Positions 1 to 8,701 of a stretch of 64,000 bases of DNA are shown piece by piece (the first letter of the stretch is position 1; the number at the start of each line of letters is the position of its first letter). The notes beneath the pieces were generated by a model that saw only the letters and a program-made list of their open reading frames with translations, searched no databases and was not told the origin of the DNA. The stretch lies in NCBI GenBank assembly GCA_965221145.1, contig OZ244877.1:5084001-5148000 (forward strand), written 5' to 3'. The stretch is from Bin5 sp965221145. Lineage in GTDB: Bacteria; Chloroflexota; Anaerolineae; Caldilineales; Caldilineaceae. The position numbers and the translations under genes were made by a program.

Positions 1-605
1 GCATTGCCGAAGATCCGCACCTGTGACGCCCGCGCCCAGCCGGCCGTCCCGTCCGCCAGGTATGCGGCGTACCAGCCGCGGTCGGCTGAGCGCCCTGTGA
101 TTGTGAGCGTGGAGCCTACCTGCATGATTAAAATTGCGCCGGCGCCCGGCGTAGAATAAAGCGGGCCGCCCCCGACGACAATGCCCAGCGCGGTTGGCAG
201 GCTGAAAACGGAAAGACCGGAGCGGGCGTCCTGCGCGGATTGGGTCGGAGCCGGGAGGGCATCCGCTGTCTTCGGTGCCGGAACTGCTTGTTCCTGTTGC
301 TGGGCAAGTCGTGTGCGGACTGTCTCGGCGACGCGGTCCGCGGTCTCCGTCGCCGCAGAGTTCCCCTGCGACGGGGCGCTGAAGTCCGGCGTGGGCTGGG
401 CAACGCGTGTGCCCGGCGGCAGAGGCGTCGGCTCACCCGGCCGCCGCCCGCAGGCCGTCACAATCAGCAACAGGCAAGCCAGGATCAGCGTAAGGCGCGC
501 CGCGCGCTTGACGCCTTTTTCGGTCCGGCCTGAGGCGACCGCATCTGCTGCGCACTTGCCGAAGAGCGGAGCCTGGGAGGCATGAAAGGACGTAAGATCA
601 TTCAT
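1..605 (-). CDS. SH3-domain lipoprotein (C-terminus cut by window edge)
   Basis: The reading frame opens at an ATG overlapping the TGA of the upstream MacB-type permease by 8 bp (ATGAATGA), so the two are translationally coupled. About residues 38-50 form a hydrophobic signal ending in LIVTAC, a lipobox, so a surface lipoprotein is expected. A Pro/Ala/Gln-rich linker follows, then a domain with the pattern GPLYSTPG...GWYAAYLADGTAGWARASQV, typical of bacterial SH3 (SH3b) modules. The N-terminal 30 residues before the signal are unusual and come largely from a 60-bp dispersed repeat (519-578). An in-gene start closer to the signal (GTG or TTG) cannot be excluded. Family call is good; role unknown. 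Confidence 0.7.
   Translation of the reverse strand, partial: MNDLTSFHASQAPLFGKCAADAVASGRTEKGVKRAARLTLILACLLLIVTACGRRPGEPTPLPPGTRVAQPTPDFSAPSQGNSAATETADRVAETVRTRLAQQQEQAVPAPKTADALPAPTQSAQDARSGLSVFSLPTALGIVVGGGPLYSTPGAGAILIMQVGSTLTITGRSADRGWYAAYLADGTAGWARASQVRIFGN
519..578 (-). repeat. Dispersed 60-bp repeat, family A, copy 1
   Basis: Matches 14850-14909 and, inverted, 44888-44947 over 60 bp with few differences; conserved core TGCGCAGCAGATGCGGTC on the minus strand. Here it is read in frame as part of the lipoprotein N-terminus (KCAADAV). Confidence 0.8.
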
Positions 606-1845
606 AGCGCAGGGCGTCGATAGGGTTCAGACGACTGGCGCGATAGGCCGGATAGATGCCAAAGAAGAGGCCCACGGCCATCGAAAAGAGAATCGAAATG
701 GCGATCGCGTCGATACCGACGACTGCGCTGAAGTTGTCTACAAACGAAGTGGCGGCGACGGCTCCACCTCCGCCCAGCGCAATCCCCAGGAGCCCGCCAA
801 TCACCGCCAGCGTCACCGCTTCGATGAGAAACTGACTCAAGACATTGCGCCGCTTGGCCCCCACCGCCTTGCGCAGCCCGATTTCCCGCGTCCGTTCCGT
901 GACGCTGACCAGCATGATGTTCATGATGCCGATGCCACCGACAAGCAGGCTGATGAGGGCAATGGCGCTCAAAAACAAGGTCAGAGCACTGAGAATGTCT
1001 CCAAAGATCGAGATCAGGTCCGCCTGATTGATAGTCGCGAAGTCGTCTTCGCCCAGAAAGGCGATGTTGTGCCGCTCGCGTAGCAGTTCGGATATCTGCT
1101 CCTGGGCTGCATCCATCCGATCGTCAGAGCGCACAGACGCATAGATGAGGCTGACTTGGTAGTCGCCGCTGACTGTTCTGCGCCGAAAGAGACGGTCCTG
1201 AACTGTGGTGAGGGGAATAAATACCGACTCGTCCAGATTGCCGCCGAAGCCGCCGCCACCCCGTTCTTCCATCACGCCGATCACCCGGAAGAGCAGATTA
1301 TTGACATGGATTGTCTGACCAACGGGATCCTCATTTGGATCGAAGAGTTTTCCGTAGACCTCCGAGCCAATGACCACCACCCGACTGCGCTCCTGAACAT
1401 CTATCTCGGCGATGAATGCACCGATGGCAGGTTCCCAGGAACGCACATCTTGATAACTGGCCGTGACGCCATTGACGGAGACCCCCAGGCTCTTGTTTCC
1501 TTTGGATACAACGGCACTGCCGCTCACTTCCGGCGCAACCGCAATCACATCCGGCACGCGCAATGGATTAGCGATAGCGTTGCTATCGCTGAGCGTCAGG
1601 ATGCCGCTGCTTCTGGCCCGTTCGCGGGGTGATCCTTCGCTCAGTTGGCCTGGCACGACATATAGCAGATTTGTGCCGGCGCTGGCAAACTGATCGGTAA
1701 CATACTTCTCCACACCCCGGCCTATACTCATCAGGGCGATGACTGCGCCGACGCCGATGATAATGCCAAGCATCGTCAGAACGGAACGCAGTTTGTTGGC
1801 GGCCAGAGCCAGCATTGCGACTCGGATCGATTCGTAAAGGTTCAT
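598..1845 (-). CDS. MacB-type ABC transporter permease
   Basis: 415 aa. A transmembrane helix near residues 14-40 is followed by a MacB-like periplasmic core of roughly 240 residues, and then three C-terminal helices (about 285-310, 335-365, 375-405) of the FtsX domain, with the conserved stretch VGGIGIMNIMLVSVTERTRE. This is the usual MacB/YtrF-type architecture of exporters that work mechanically with an adaptor. The gene follows the ATPase gene (1935-2741) and the adaptor gene (2780-4252) in one leftward operon. The substrate cannot be told from sequence; macrolide, lipopeptide or lipoprotein export are all possible. Confidence 0.9.
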   Translation of the reverse strand: MNLYESIRVAMLALAANKLRSVLTMLGIIIGVGAVIALMSIGRGVEKYVTDQFASAGTNLLYVVPGQLSEGSPRERARSSGILTLSDSNAIANPLRVPDVIAVAPEVSGSAVVSKGNKSLGVSVNGVTASYQDVRSWEPAIGAFIAEIDVQERSRVVVIGSEVYGKLFDPNEDPVGQTIHVNNLLFRVIGVMEERGGGGFGGNLDESVFIPLTTVQDRLFRRRTVSGDYQVSLIYASVRSDDRMDAAQEQISELLRERHNIAFLGEDDFATINQADLISIFGDILSALTLFLSAIALISLLVGGIGIMNIMLVSVTERTREIGLRKAVGAKRRNVLSQFLIEAVTLAVIGGLLGIALGGGGAVAATSFVDNFSAVVGIDAIAISILFSMAVGLFFGIYPAYRASRLNPIDALRYE

Positions 1846-1934
1846 GATCTGTTCAGTCTGGGCGCTGATACATAACTCGAAGACAAGAAGATGGGACCTT
1901 CATTGGCCGAGAAAGCGGACGCGCGCCTGCCGGT

Positions 1935-2741
1935 CTATACGTTGGCCGCCACTCTTTCGGGCGTCGGGTAGGGCGGCTGCGCCTCGCCGACCTCAGGCGA
2001 GTTGCGCTCGTCCCGCTCGATCCTGCCATCCCTAAAATGAACGACCCGGTTGCAGTACGCAGAGATTTCAGGGTCGTGGGTCACGAACACGAGTGTGATG
2101 CCCTGCTCGCGGTTGAGTCGCTGCAGCAAGGCCATGATCTCAACGCTGGTCTTCGTATCCAGATTGCCGGTCGGCTCGTCGGCCAGAATCAGCTTCGGTC
2201 GGTTGATCAGGGCACGGGCGATTGCGACCCGCTGCTGCTGCCCTCCCGACAACTCGTTCGGCTTATGTACCTTGCGGTCGTCCAGGCCCACCAGGTCCAG
2301 CGCCTGCGCGGCGCGCTGGCGCCGCTCGCTCCCGCTCACACCGGCATAGAGCAGAGGAAGTTCCACATTGGCCTGGGCCGTCGTGCGGGGCAGCAGATTG
2401 AAACTCTGGAAGACAAAGCCGACCTTCAGGCTGCGGATCTCCGCCAGGCTGTTGTCATCCAGCATCCCCACGTCGGATCCATCCAGACGATATACGCCGG
2501 AGCTTGGCACGTCGAGGCAGCCGATGATGTTCATCAACGTTGACTTGCCGCTGCCGCTCGGCCCCATGATCGCCACCATCTCGCCGATGTGGATTTTCAG
2601 ATCCACACCGCGGAGGGCGCGCACCTCCATATCGCCCATCGTATATGTCTTCGTCAGTTCGATGGCTTCGATAACCGGACGAACGCCATCCGACGACTCT
2701 GTCCCGTTTGCGCCTGTTTCGCCGAAAAATTGTCTGAACAT
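1935..2741 (-). CDS. MacB/LolD-type ABC transporter ATP-binding protein
   Basis: 268 aa. Walker A GPSGSGKST at residues 60-68, Q-loop in VFQSFNLL, signature LSGGQQQR, Walker B LILADEPTGNLD and switch His in FVTHD are all intact. The LDTKTSVEIM region and short length place it in the MacB/LolD/FtsE group. The first 22 residues precede the nucleotide-binding domain and a start slightly downstream is possible. It lies between the adaptor and permease genes and powers the export complex at the inner face of the membrane. Confidence 0.93.
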   Translation of the reverse strand: MFRQFFGETGANGTESSDGVRPVIEAIELTKTYTMGDMEVRALRGVDLKIHIGEMVAIMGPSGSGKSTLMNIIGCLDVPSSGVYRLDGSDVGMLDDNSLAEIRSLKVGFVFQSFNLLPRTTAQANVELPLLYAGVSGSERRQRAAQALDLVGLDDRKVHKPNELSGGQQQRVAIARALINRPKLILADEPTGNLDTKTSVEIMALLQRLNREQGITLVFVTHDPEISAYCNRVVHFRDGRIERDERNSPEVGEAQPPYPTPERVAANV

Positions 2742-2745
2742 ACGA

Positions 2746-2780
2746 TTGTTGGATGCGCTACCGCATCACCTTATGCGCGT
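2746..2780 (+). repeat. REP-like repeat, family B
   Basis: Contains GGATGCGCTACCGC followed by ATGCGCG, a diverged copy of the short palindromic family also seen at 25.2, 27.1, 38.2, 40.6 and 58.1 kb. It fills the short gap between adaptor and ATPase genes. Confidence 0.5.
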
Positions 2781-4252
2781 TAGTTGCCAAAAATCGCACT
2801 GCGCAACTGTTCCTCGCTGCTCGTGCGGATGAGCGCAATCTCGTCTTCATCGCTGAGGCCGGCCAGGACCTGGGTGGACCGGTCGTTGCGCAGCCCCATC
2901 TCAATCTCTTGCAGCGTCGGCGCGCCGTTGATGAGTTTCTGTACAAATGCCCGCCGCGATTCGCGGTCGAGTTGAATATAACGATTGGGCACGAGCAGGA
3001 TATTGTCCACCCGGGCGGTGGTGATGATGGCGGTGGCGCTCATGCCGGCCTTCAGTTGGGCATCGTTCGCGTCCGGTACAATCTCCACTTCGTAGGCCAC
3101 GACGCCGCCCACATCACGCGCGGTGGGGGAGACCTTCGTCACCTGGCCGGTGATGCCGGCATCGGGCAGCGCGTCCAGACTGAGACGTACAGTCTGCCCG
3201 ATCTGCACCTGGCGAACGTCGATCTCGTCAACCAGAACGGTCATGTGAAAACTGACCAGGTCCGTCAGCACAAGCGCGGGCAGCGCGCTGCCGCCATAGA
3301 GTTCACCCTGGCGCAGATTGACTTGGCTGACAACGCCGCTGATCGGCGCATACAGCATCGAGTTGTTGAGAGTGTTCTGCGCCTGCATTTTGCTCAGTTC
3401 GGCTTGACGCACCTGCGCGCGGGCGATCTCCAAATCCTCCGCCGACGGCCCCTCGATCAGAGAATTCACTGCGTCCTGCGCGACCAGAAGATTGCTGCGA
3501 GCCTGGCGCACGCCCAGTTCGGCCTGCGCGATCTGCGCCAGCGCCGCGGCGACCTGGGCCTCGTCGGCCCCCTGCCGCGTCAGCGCAAACTGCGCCTGCG
3601 CCACCTCGTAGGAGATGGTCGTCTGCTCCAACTGGACAGCCTGGGGTGATGCGCCGGCGTCGGGAAAGTGCTTGATCTCATCATACGCGCTCTGCGCCTG
3701 GCGCACGTTCACCGCCGCCTGCCGCACCTGCGCCTCCTGCACGGCAATCTCCCCCGCCGACGCGCCGGCCAACAGCTGCCGATAACTGGCCTGCGCGCTC
3801 GCCAGGGTTGCTTCTGCGCTGGCAACGCTTGCCTGGGCAACGGTAACATTCGCCTGGGCCGCTATGATGTCGGAGTCTGAGGGGGGTTTTTCCAACTTAT
3901 CAAACTGTGCGCGGCTGATCTGGAGCGAGACATCGGCCTGTTCAAGCGCCAACGCGGCGTCGGTCACATCCAATTGAGCCAGCAACTGCCCGGCCTCCAC
4001 CGGCTGACCGACCGAAACCAGCACCTGCTCAACCCGGCCACTGGCGCGAAAAGAGAGCGCAACCTCGGCTTCTGGTTCGATGCTGCCGGTTGCGCTCACA
4101 GTACTGCTGATTGTGCCGCGCTCCACGGTGACCGTCTCATAACTGGGGACTTCGGCAAGCGCAGCCCGACGTGCCTGAAAACGCTGGAAACCAAACCAAC
4201 CCGCCGCGCCAATGACAACGATCACGATGATCGCAATCAACAGTCTCTTCAT
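2780..4252 (-). CDS. Periplasmic adaptor (HlyD/MacA-like membrane fusion protein)
   Basis: 490 aa. One N-terminal helix (residues 4-24) anchors it. A biotinyl-lipoyl-like half motif (SGRVEQVLVSVGQPVEAGQLLAQLD) is followed by a long Ala/Gln-rich region with heptad character (about 95-285) that should form an extended coiled coil, then the second lipoyl half (MLYAPISGVVSQVNLRQGE) and a beta-barrel/MP domain. It is first in the operon with the ATPase and permease and should link the permease to the outside of the cell. The coiled coil is longer than in MacA (total about 370 aa), mostly through repeated Q-A-x-V-x-x-A segments. Confidence 0.9.
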   Translation of the reverse strand: MKRLLIAIIVIVVIGAAGWFGFQRFQARRAALAEVPSYETVTVERGTISSTVSATGSIEPEAEVALSFRASGRVEQVLVSVGQPVEAGQLLAQLDVTDAALALEQADVSLQISRAQFDKLEKPPSDSDIIAAQANVTVAQASVASAEATLASAQASYRQLLAGASAGEIAVQEAQVRQAAVNVRQAQSAYDEIKHFPDAGASPQAVQLEQTTISYEVAQAQFALTRQGADEAQVAAALAQIAQAELGVRQARSNLLVAQDAVNSLIEGPSAEDLEIARAQVRQAELSKMQAQNTLNNSMLYAPISGVVSQVNLRQGELYGGSALPALVLTDLVSFHMTVLVDEIDVRQVQIGQTVRLSLDALPDAGITGQVTKVSPTARDVGGVVAYEVEIVPDANDAQLKAGMSATAIITTARVDNILLVPNRYIQLDRESRRAFVQKLINGAPTLQEIEMGLRNDRSTQVLAGLSDEDEIALIRTSSEEQLRSAIFGN

Positions 4253-4552
4253 TTATTTTCATCCTTGGGGATGTTATTTCCTGGCCATTGCAACACACTA
4301 CGGATTCCTATCCTGATTGTTGCAAAACCAAGATCATCCCTTCCGTCCAGCATACAGCCAACGGGTAAGAAACTCTGTAAGCCAATCTCCAATCACAGTT
4401 GCGCATTCGTGTCGGCGGAATCGAAAAGCCCCGCCGCGCAAGAGGTATCGCCCGCTGCCGACTCCAGCAATGCGGACAGTTGGCGGCAACGCTATAGAAT
4501 GACAGCGGCCAAACTGTCAATGTCCCATCATTTCGACAAATAGGAACTGTGT
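4253..4552. other. Intergenic region with degenerate repeat
   Basis: No credible gene. It holds the likely promoter region of the exporter operon, but no clear -35/-10 pair can be named. Its right part carries a copy of repeat family D (4454-4490). Confidence 0.5.
4454..4490 (+). repeat. Dispersed repeat family D, copy 1
   Basis: Core GACTCCAGCAATGCGGACAG and flanking GTTGGCGGC match the element at 45838-45886 and, inverted and diverged, 42754-42800. Confidence 0.6.
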
Positions 4553-5440
4553 TCAGGCCACCTGTACGCCGCTCAGATTTTCCAGCGCCTTCACCAGCGC
4601 GTGGTTGCCCTCTTCGCCCAGCCCCTTCTGTTGCAGCGTGCGATACAGGCTGAAGATCTGGCTGGTCAACAGAATCGGCACGCCCAGCGCGTCCGCCTCC
4701 TGCATAATCAGGCGCACGTCCTTCTGTTGCAGGTTAATCGTGAAGCCGGGCCGCCAGTCCCGTTCGATGATCTGCGGCCCGCGGTTGGCAAGCATCCAAC
4801 TCCCCGCGGCGCCGCTGGTGACGGCGTTGAGGCACTTTTCCAGGTCGACGCCGCCGGCCTGCGCAAAGACAAGCGCCTCACTCATAGCCAGACAGTTGCC
4901 GACGACCAGAATCTGATTGACCAGTTTGACGGTCTGTCCGGCGCCCTGCTTGCCCACGTGGGTAATCGTCTTGCCCATGGCCTCGAACACGCCTCTGGCC
5001 CGTTCCACCTGGTCCGCATCCCCGCCGATCATGATGCTGAGGGTTCCATTGGCCGCGCCTTCACTGCCGCCGCTGATGGGCGCGTCGAGCATTTTGACGC
5101 CCTTGGCGTTCAACTGCGCGGCGATTTCAATCGTTGCTTGCGGGCTGATCGTGCTGCAATCAATGACCAGAGATCCCTCCTGCGCCCCGGAAAGGATGCC
5201 ATTCTCGCCGAGGACAACCGCTTCGACATCCGGTGTGTCGCTGACACAGATGATTGTGATTTCGCAGTTCGCGGCGACATCCGACGGGCTGGCGCCGGCC
5301 GTTGCGCCCGCCTCCACCAACGGGTCCATCCGGCTTGATGTGCGGTTCCAGACGCTCACGCTGTATCCGGCTTTCAAAAGGTTGCGAGCCATGCCTTGCC
5401 CCATAATGCCAAGCCCCACAAAACCTACGCGCTCATTCAT
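4553..5440 (-). CDS. NAD(P)-dependent beta-hydroxyacid dehydrogenase (HIBADH/GLYR family)
   Basis: 295 aa, the family's usual length. The N-terminal Rossmann motif GLGIMGQGMARNL (about residues 9-21) and NRT shortly after suggest NADP preference. Substrate motif DAPISGGSEGA lies near residue 119, and the catalytic Lys sits in GAGQTVKLVNQ (about 165-175). The all-alpha C-terminal domain is complete. Members reduce or oxidise short hydroxyacids or semialdehydes (3-hydroxyisobutyrate, tartronate semialdehyde, glyoxylate); the exact substrate is not fixed. Single gene, read leftwards with GGAGGAAGAA upstream of the ATG as ribosome site. Confidence 0.88.
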   Translation of the reverse strand: MNERVGFVGLGIMGQGMARNLLKAGYSVSVWNRTSSRMDPLVEAGATAGASPSDVAANCEITIICVSDTPDVEAVVLGENGILSGAQEGSLVIDCSTISPQATIEIAAQLNAKGVKMLDAPISGGSEGAANGTLSIMIGGDADQVERARGVFEAMGKTITHVGKQGAGQTVKLVNQILVVGNCLAMSEALVFAQAGGVDLEKCLNAVTSGAAGSWMLANRGPQIIERDWRPGFTINLQQKDVRLIMQEADALGVPILLTSQIFSLYRTLQQKGLGEEGNHALVKALENLSGVQVA

Positions 5441-5531
5441 CCTGTTCTTCCTCCTGTGGTAATCGTTGCGAAGAGACCCCTCGCAGGTTCACTATGATAC
5501 GCCTGTCGCTGGAAATTCACCAAACGATGGC

Positions 5532-5556
5532 AAAAAAAGACCCCACTGCTGGGGTC
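5532..5556 (-). terminator. Rho-independent terminator of clpC
   Basis: Read leftwards: perfect stem GACCCCA/TGGGGTC around a 4-nt loop, followed immediately by seven T. It lies 44 bp past the clpC stop. Confidence 0.9.
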
Positions 5557-5599
5557 CATTGTTTGCTGAATCTATGTCGGTTTTCTCTGGGAGCGCCCT

Positions 5600-8206
5600 C
5601 TACTGCAGGAGCGCTTCCAGAGCCTCCGTGGTTTCGCTGTCTTCCGGCTCCTCAACCTCCTCGTGGGCAATCGCCGTGAACTCATAGCGGCCCATCTCGC
5701 CTTCCTTTTCCGCGTTGCCATTGGATGCGTCGAAGGGGTTACGCGAGCTGGACACCTGTATTGTGACCACGCCCTCCGTCGCCAGCTCGGCCGGAACGTT
5801 GGGGAGATAGTCCATCTGAATCGTATCGCCGGGGACGAAGCGGCCCTCCAACAGCGCCTCGCTGAGCGGATCCTGAACCTCACTTTGAATCACCCGACGC
5901 AAGGGGCGGGCGCCGTAATCCGGATTGTAGCCGGCGTCGGCAATCGCATAGCGGGCCGCCGATGTCAGTTCCAGCTTCATGTCCTGCTCAGCCAACTGCA
6001 TGCGCAGGGTGCGCAGTTCCAACTCAACGATGTCTGTGATCTCCTCTTTTGTCAGGTTGCGGAAGACCATGATGCCGTCCAGCCGGTTAATGAATTCGGG
6101 GCGGAACGTCTTCTTCAAGGCGTCCATCACGCGCGTCTTCATCTGCTCATACTCGGCCTCCATGCGGGTCTGCTCATCGGCGGTGATGGCGAAACCGATG
6201 CCCTTGGAGCCTTGAATCAGCTTGGCGCCGACATTGCTGGTCATGATCAGAAGCGCGTTGCGGAAATCGACCCGCCGCCCTTTCGCATCGGCCAGTGAGC
6301 CGTCCTCCATAATCTGGAGCAGCATATTGAACGCCTCTGGGTGGGCCTTTTCGATCTCATCCAGCAGCACGACCGAATAGGGGCGGCGACGCACGGCCTC
6401 GGTGAGTTGGCCTCCCTCTTCGTAGCCCACGTATCCGGGGGGCGCGCCCACCAGGCGGCTGACGTTGTGCCGCTCCATGAACTCGCTCATGTCCAGTTTG
6501 ATCAGCGCCTCTTCGCTCCCGAACAGGAATTCGGCCAGCACTTTCGTCAACTCCGATTTGCCGATCCCGGTCGGCCCCAGGAAAATAAAACTGCCGATGG
6601 GGCGTTTGGGGTCTTTAAGCCCGGCGCGGGCGCGGCGCACCGCTTTGCTGATCGCCTTGATCGGTTCATCCTGACCGACGATGCGTTTGTGCAACTCCGC
6701 TTCCATCCCCAGCAGCCGCTCGCGCTCTTCGCCCCCTATGCGATACACCGGCACGCCGGTCCACATGGAAACCACTTCGGCGATGTCTTCGGCGGTGACG
6801 ACCGGTTGATTGGAATCCTGCCGCCAGCCTTCACGCAGCTTTTCCAACTTTGACTGGATCTCCACCTCCCGATAGCGCAGATCGATCGCGTCATCGAAAC
6901 GCTGCGTTTCCAGGGCCTCTTCCTTTTCCTTTTGCAGGCGTTTCAGATCGATGAAGGTTTCCCGCAGGCTGACCGCGTGCGGCGCCTTGTACATGCGCAC
7001 GCGACTGCCGGCCTCGTCGATCAGGTCGATCGCCTTGTCCGGCATGAAACGATCCGGCACGTAACGCGCGGCCAGATGGGCGGCGGCATCCAGAGATTCA
7101 TCTGAAATAATGAGTTTATGGTGCTCTTCATAGCGGCTCTTGATGCCCCGCAAAATCTCTATCGTCTCTTCAATGCCTGGTTCTTCGACCAGAATTGGCT
7201 GGAAGCGGCGTTCCAGCGCGGCGTCGTTTTCGATATGCTTGCGATATTCGTCCAGCGTGGTGGCGCCGATCACCTGTAGCTCGCCGCGGCTCAGCGCCGG
7301 TTTGAGGATATTGGCCGCGTCAACGCTGCTGCCGGCCGCGCCCGCGCCCACAAGCATATGCACCTCATCAATGAAGAGAATGGCGCCGCTGTTGATAATC
7401 TCTTCGATCACCTTTTTGAGCCGCTCCTCGAACTGGCCCCGGTACATGGTCCCGGCCACCAAGCTGCCCACATCCAGCATCAGGATGCGTTTATTCAGCA
7501 GCGGTTCCGGCACATCACCATCGACCACCCGCTGGGCCAGCCCTTCAATGATAGCGGTCTTGCCCACGCCCGGCTCACCGATGAGCGCTGGGTTGTTCTT
7601 CGTGCGGCGGCTCAGGATCTGGATGACCCGCTCGATCTCCATCTGGCGGCCAATCACCGGATCGAGACGCCCTTCCTCAGCGGACGCGGTCAGGTCCAGG
7701 CCCAGTTGATCCACCAAAGGTGTCTTGGACTCTTTTTTCTGCTTTTCTTTGGATTGGGCGCTGTTTTGCAGAAGATCCCGGGCTGTCTGGGTGCGCACGC
7801 GGTCGAGGTTGATGCCGAGGCTGCGCAGAATGTTGACGGCAACGCCATCTCCATCCCGCACCAGGCCCAGCAGCAGATGTTCCGTGCCGATGTAATGGTT
7901 GCCCATCATGCGGGCCTCTTCGACAGCCAGTTCGATAACTCGTTTTGTGCGCGGGGCAAGAGTCGGCTTGCCAAATGGCGCGCGTTCCCCGCGCCCGACA
8001 GTGCGTTCAACCGCGCGCACAACCTGGCCCGGCTCCACGCCCAACTCCTTCAGCACCTTCACCGCGACGCTGTTTTCCTCCTGCACAAGACCGAGAAGCA
8101 GATGCTCAGTGCCGATATGAGTGTGATTAAGCCGCAGGGCCTGTTCCTGAGCAAGCGTTAGCACTCGCCGCGCACGTTTCGTGAAGCGTTCGAGTTTATC
8201 AGACAT
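5600..8206 (-). CDS. clpC: ATP-dependent Clp protease ATP-binding subunit ClpC
   Basis: 868 aa. Two Clp-N repeats (about 1-150, each with a GTEHLLLGL motif), AAA+ D1 with Walker A GEPGVGKT (about 208) and Walker B ILFIDEVH, a middle region with coiled-coil/UVR-like sequence, then AAA+ D2 with GPTGIGKS and VVLLDEIEKAHPE. This is the ClpC arrangement: a hexameric unfoldase feeding ClpP. The acidic tail after the D2 small domain is longer than usual and species-specific. Own transcription unit: GAGGGAATGAACCC precedes the ATG and a strong terminator follows. Confidence 0.95.
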   Translation of the reverse strand: MSDKLERFTKRARRVLTLAQEQALRLNHTHIGTEHLLLGLVQEENSVAVKVLKELGVEPGQVVRAVERTVGRGERAPFGKPTLAPRTKRVIELAVEEARMMGNHYIGTEHLLLGLVRDGDGVAVNILRSLGINLDRVRTQTARDLLQNSAQSKEKQKKESKTPLVDQLGLDLTASAEEGRLDPVIGRQMEIERVIQILSRRTKNNPALIGEPGVGKTAIIEGLAQRVVDGDVPEPLLNKRILMLDVGSLVAGTMYRGQFEERLKKVIEEIINSGAILFIDEVHMLVGAGAAGSSVDAANILKPALSRGELQVIGATTLDEYRKHIENDAALERRFQPILVEEPGIEETIEILRGIKSRYEEHHKLIISDESLDAAAHLAARYVPDRFMPDKAIDLIDEAGSRVRMYKAPHAVSLRETFIDLKRLQKEKEEALETQRFDDAIDLRYREVEIQSKLEKLREGWRQDSNQPVVTAEDIAEVVSMWTGVPVYRIGGEERERLLGMEAELHKRIVGQDEPIKAISKAVRRARAGLKDPKRPIGSFIFLGPTGIGKSELTKVLAEFLFGSEEALIKLDMSEFMERHNVSRLVGAPPGYVGYEEGGQLTEAVRRRPYSVVLLDEIEKAHPEAFNMLLQIMEDGSLADAKGRRVDFRNALLIMTSNVGAKLIQGSKGIGFAITADEQTRMEAEYEQMKTRVMDALKKTFRPEFINRLDGIMVFRNLTKEEITDIVELELRTLRMQLAEQDMKLELTSAARYAIADAGYNPDYGARPLRRVIQSEVQDPLSEALLEGRFVPGDTIQMDYLPNVPAELATEGVVTIQVSSSRNPFDASNGNAEKEGEMGRYEFTAIAHEEVEEPEDSETTEALEALLQ

Positions 8207-8546
8207 GGGTTCATTCCCTCAATAATCGTTTTCGTCCTGCGAGTATGCAATCGGACAGAACCAATATAGCATACGCGCTTACGGGCTGACGTAATCGGAA
8301 TTCCGTTTCTCTTCCGTTCGACGGTTCGAGTTTGGAATCGAATCAGGGCGCATGGTCACGGGCGGAGAACACGCTGCCCCTGTCAGAAGATAAGGTGCGA
8401 TAGGCGTGCTGGGGCCAGTTGGGCCACCTGCCAAGACCGGCATACCGGGGGGTCAAGACGTCGATCTTGACGCAATGGTCTCGCATACGGGCATCCGCTG
8501 CCTACGGACATATTGTACCGACGGCTCGACTTTTTGGCAATTCAGC
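8207..8546. other. clpC upstream region
   Basis: No gene supported. It should hold the clpC promoter; AT-rich TATGCTATATT (minus strand, about 8262-8272) is a possible -10 area. A perfect inverted repeat GTCAAGA-6 nt-TCTTGAC lies at 8452-8471. Confidence 0.4.
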
Positions 8547-8577
8547 AAAAAACGTGCCGGACGAAATGCCCGGCACG
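8547..8577 (-). terminator. Rho-independent terminator of the S1-protein gene
   Basis: Read leftwards: CGTGCCGG...CCGGCACG stem (8 bp) followed by TTTTTT. It lies about 125 bp beyond the stop codon of the S1-domain gene. Confidence 0.85.
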
Positions 8578-8701
8578 TATGCGCAACAGGGGTTGATTCC
8601 GAGAAAGACGGAAGCCTTCGCTGCGGTTGTTCGTGATCTGTGGCCGGTCTTCAGCCGCACCGCGTCAGCGACGGGTGGAACACAAAAACCAGAGACAAAA
8701 A

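Noticed and set aside
2753..3649. 298-codon open frame on the plus strand
   Set aside because: Antisense shadow of the adaptor gene, whose coiled coil and lipoyl motifs are clear.
8155..8171. CIRCE-like half site TTAGCACTC at the clpC start
   Set aside because: Only one half is present, and it is inside coding sequence; no inverted partner at 9-bp spacing.
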